From positions 2,542,001 through 2,606,000 of the forward strand of contig OZ220734.1 in the NCBI GenBank assembly GCA_965116945.1: a stretch of DNA of 64,000 nt, written 5' to 3'. Below, piece after piece: positions 63,101 through 64,000 of this stretch. Position numbers and translations under genes: made by a program. The notes below the pieces were generated by a model. That model was not told where the DNA came from, made no database searches, and saw only the letters and a program-made list of their open reading frames with translations. Source of the DNA: Plut-88900 sp965116945. Its GTDB lineage: Bacteria > Chloroflexota > Dehalococcoidia > Plut-88900. Position 1 is the stretch's first letter. Each line of letters starts with the position of its first letter.

Positions 63101-64000
63101 TAGTCGCGGTAGGATTCGGCACTTTCTCCCCCGAGATGGTAACCAATTCAGTCTTGGCGGTTCCTGCTCCCGAGGGTTTCTCTGCGGATGCACTTGCCGG
63201 AGTGGCAACCTGCTTCACCACTGCAGAACTTGCCTTTCGGCTTGCAGCCCTCAAAGCCGGTGAAAGAGTGCTCGTCCACGCGGGGTCTGGGGGGGTGGGT
63301 CTTGCTGCTATACAGTTGGCGCGAGCCCTGGGCGCTGAAGTTTTCGTAACTGCTAGTTCACCCAAGCAGCCGTATCTGCGTTCTATCGGTGTGAAACACA
63401 TCTTCGACAGCCGCCAGACCCTCTTCGGCAGGCAGATCTTGGAGGCAACGGAAGGAGAAGGTGTCCACCTAGTCCTGAACAGTCTTACAGGAGATGGCTT
63501 CATAGAGGCCAGCCTCTCCTGCCTCGCCAGGGATGGCCGCTTCGTAGAAATTGCAAAGCGAAACATCTACAGCGTGGAGGAAATGTCGCAAGCCCGACCC
63601 GACGTTTACTACCAGATACTGGATATAGATGCACTAAAGAGAGCCAACCCCGAGACCCCCGCAGCCTCCCTCTCTCGAGTCTTGACGCAGTTCTCCGTTG
63701 GGAAATTGGCGCCCCTGCCTCAAACCGTTTGGCCCCTGTCCGAGATACGAAAAGCCGTCGACATGATGCAGGACGCCCGCCACATCGGCAAGAACGTATT
63801 CCGGATGCCGCCCCTCGCCCGAGGCTCCTTGCGAAGAGATCGCACCTACCTCGTAACCGGTGGTATGGGCGGCATCGGATGTGAGGTAGCTCGCTGGCTG
63901 GCCGATAACGGTGCAACCACCATCGTTCTCAACGGCCGCCGGGACCCCGATCCCTCGGCCCTGGACATTATCTCGGATCTCCGTAGCACCGGTATAGACG
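57154..64000 (+). CDS. highly reducing type I polyketide synthase, partial (3' end outside window)
   Basis: At least 2,282 residues, open to the edge. KS (about 15-440): DTACSSSL, EAHGTGT and KTNIGHLG are all present. AT (about 580-890): FVFTGQGSQW and GHSLGE. DH (about 945-1240): histidine in DHLVYDRIVAPGG (the usual Gly is Asp here) and Asp in HPLLLDGCFQ. C-methyltransferase (about 1330-1690): IEVGAGTGSATSAV. A structural KR half without catalysis (about 1690-1900). ER (about 1930-2225): VHAGSGGVGLAAIQLA. KR begins near 2229 (TYLVTGGMGGIG) and is cut. Order KS-AT-DH-MT-psiKR-ER-KR is that of iterative highly reducing synthases, best known from fungi, with some bacterial and mycobacterial examples. 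The product, probably a methylated fatty or lipid-like chain, is not predictable. Confidence 0.92.
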   Translation, partial: MHRTERVISNQQQPIAIVGMACRFPRSRTIAEFWRLLEAGQNAVVHGPPGSVIGRVGHNIPDPNPGNVAVQFGAFVEDIDLFDAEFFRMSPLEAQLLDPQHRMMLETSWQALEDAAIDPEGLKGSRTGVYAGISNYDYRDIAIESPETSGVAAGLYAVTGNTFNTAIGRVSFALGLEGPSMAIDTACSSSLVAVHQAASALQQREVDLAIAGGVQIFLSGRSLELRANAGMLSPEGQCKTFDASADGFVCGEGCGLVVLKRLEDAEADGDRIWAVVRGTAVNQDGASQGLTVPSGQSQEHAIEEALARAGLSPSDTDYLEAHGTGTVVGDPIEVNAAASVYGRGRASRNPLLMGSVKTNIGHLGAAAGVAGLIKSVLAMRHGMIPQHLNFNNPNPRINWDKLPVRVTDTNTPWPPHPERRPIAGVNSFGWSGTNAHVVVEGYGDPVSSPGPGIISPPMGSNAAVGISLPISASLPAKDSLDSNDRETRLLPLSAKTPDALRDLASHYLSWLDSNLGNPYSEQSEALPSLADLTWTASSGRSHFLHRSAIVFSDVARLRNRLEEISDGIFEGEAPPPSEARKVAFVFTGQGSQWIGMGKALYEREPVFRAVLDQCDHLLTEERGISLLEVMFGHNGTDNLLNEPSWTQPAIYTLECGLTALWASVGIKPDVVVGHSLGEIAASQAAGVFTLEQGLKFASARGTLLGSTRSDGAMAAVFAPAARVSEVVAEHNATSGDVGLSVAVDNGLQQVVSGPSEDLETVLQIFEAEDVKVRRLKRSPAYHSALMEPALDDLAKAVRDIAGTPPAPAVPLISDLNGRPIEESVPMDASYWRRHAREPVAFRSCVETLAEMQVDTVVEIGPHAILGPVVSMTWPVSALGGAPVVLQSLLRPPRDLNEPVFDTSGGFVDAAAKAYESGLDLEFAGLFAGESRRKLSIPTYPFQRKHHWVSTTKRRQLTSDHPLLGTRHESPRGEVMYETEMFPSDPAWMVDHLVYDRIVAPGGMYGAMAVSAFLANGNGPAVVDEMQTYSALIFEDTDPDDLSRDIGRKLQFVLDSSEDALGHRFEIFSKGGNDDAWTLHAEGLLSKDQSSIEMTRPVDLDAIKSGLEPRSPADFYQMRSADAIYLGPSYHTLKAVWAREGESLGELALQDFVDGDGIEMHPLLLDGCFQVLSLARHLSGIEQDAVYMPFGWERLWVSGPMPERIICHATLRQPASANGTERVSTAPPEVITGDINFYSTDGQPIGGLKGFTVKRATRTALLPPKGDLKDILYEVVWREKPLAKEMPHAGFLTSPSTIATQCPPLSSYLADQGVDSDDRSDFLGDIEQLSRAYALSALENLGWQRKAGATLTLPDIQARLGIVDNHGRLLGRLLNMLCETGVLAPAGEGFIVKIGAEDPLPSPSHSNPESLADQLSIRHPHGINELGLLRRCGSYLAAILQGREDPLALLFSDEGPSASDLYLKAPASRAANEMLGDVVAASISSLPDNRPLRIIEVGAGTGSATSAVLAHLPSGRFEYTFTDISAGFFAQAEARLAEFGAAIEYKALNIENDPADQGFVSHGFDLVLAANVLHATRDLGETLAHCRDLLAPSGQLIALEGLQRRAYQDLTFGLLDGWWRFSDNYRDEHALATPDAWTRALTDTSFSDVEYIGPESLESTTTLGSSIIVARGPDEITFSPGIWVLAANRSIAANGLAESLSARGQTVILAAAEHPSPASSSANSYVTTAKINTTLRGEWKTLFGTLPKDLPLKGVVHMAALDGHGATASTEEMAEDVTAATASALALVQGIIDASVTPSDGVWFVTRGAQILGQDFIDRTTGDLSGATLWGFGKVMSGEMAHLHPKMIDLDPASDEAASAHIIDDLLAPDPETHVAYRGGLRHAARLVRGVADRRLTIPDGPEWGIGPEDPNAGLTTLRTKPRPKHALKPGEVRIAVESMGLNFADILLSLGVVEYDMEVGREAFGRIIETAEDVEDFSVGDPVVAVGFGTFSPEMVTNSVLAVPAPEGFSADALAGVATCFTTAELAFRLAALKAGERVLVHAGSGGVGLAAIQLARALGAEVFVTASSPKQPYLRSIGVKHIFDSRQTLFGRQILEATEGEGVHLVLNSLTGDGFIEASLSCLARDGRFVEIAKRNIYSVEEMSQARPDVYYQILDIDALKRANPETPAASLSRVLTQFSVGKLAPLPQTVWPLSEIRKAVDMMQDARHIGKNVFRMPPLARGSLRRDRTYLVTGGMGGIGCEVARWLADNGATTIVLNGRRDPDPSALDIISDLRSTGID

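Noticed and set aside
57178..63916. Many minus-strand frames opposite the PKS
   Set aside because: They are antisense to a continuous PKS frame with intact KS, AT, DH, MT and ER motifs.

Overview
The window is a GC-rich bacterial segment with three regions of different character. I infer a member of the Chloroflexota (Dehalococcoidia/SAR202-like). The inference rests on the many lipoproteins with Thr-Pro-rich linkers, the frequent TTG/GTG starts with strong GGAGG-type ribosome binding sites, and the mixture of gene families. No rRNA or complete tRNA gene was seen to confirm it.

Region 1 (1-24.4 kb) is most of a conjugative or integrative element, cut by the left edge. On the minus strand (8223 down to 1) lies a compact type IV secretion operon: exported protein, VirB6/TrbL-like channel protein, pilin-like protein, PrgI/VirB3-like protein fused to a large ectodomain, small membrane protein, VirB4 ATPase and VirD4-like coupling ATPase (3' end missing). 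A head-to-head spacer with inverted repeats separates it from a plus-strand arm (8649-24325). That arm carries an HTH protein, a DnaG-type short primase, a Rad52-like annealing protein, a stand-alone TSCPD protein, SSB, a RadC-like JAMM protein, an adenine-methyltransferase-like protein, a SNF2-like helicase with a zinc insertion, and a PRTRC cassette. The cassette encodes a ubiquitin-like protein, an E2-like protein, a JAMM peptidase and an E1/ThiF protein, with several uncharacterised partners. A strong hairpin closes the arm.

Region 2 (24.4-43.8 kb) is chromosome-like or accessory. It has a membrane-flanked HNH protein, a membrane-anchored phosphoribosyltransferase-like protein, a PPC-domain lipoprotein, a PQQ-type propeller lipoprotein and a 2,198-residue lipoprotein joining a subtilase to leucine-rich and GLUG repeats. 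It continues with a one-polypeptide histidine kinase/response regulator/winged-helix protein, an SDR oxidoreductase and two paralogous small lipoproteins. An 11-bp tandem motif (TGTGGCAATAT-like) occurs at three intergenic sites, one just upstream of the kinase-regulator gene.

Region 3 (43.8-64 kb) has a lipoprotein with four copies of a CYWERL..GF-type repeat and a zinc-metallopeptidase lipoprotein. Next is a histidine kinase interrupted by one in-frame TAG, followed by an orphan ABC ATPase with a degenerate Walker A, an OGG1-like glycosylase and a DUF2971-like protein. Three minus-strand enzymes follow: an AurF-like diiron protein, a two-domain sulfurtransferase and a YbaK-like deacylase. 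The window ends inside a large highly reducing type I polyketide synthase (KS-AT-DH-MT-psiKR-ER-KR...) that runs off the right edge.
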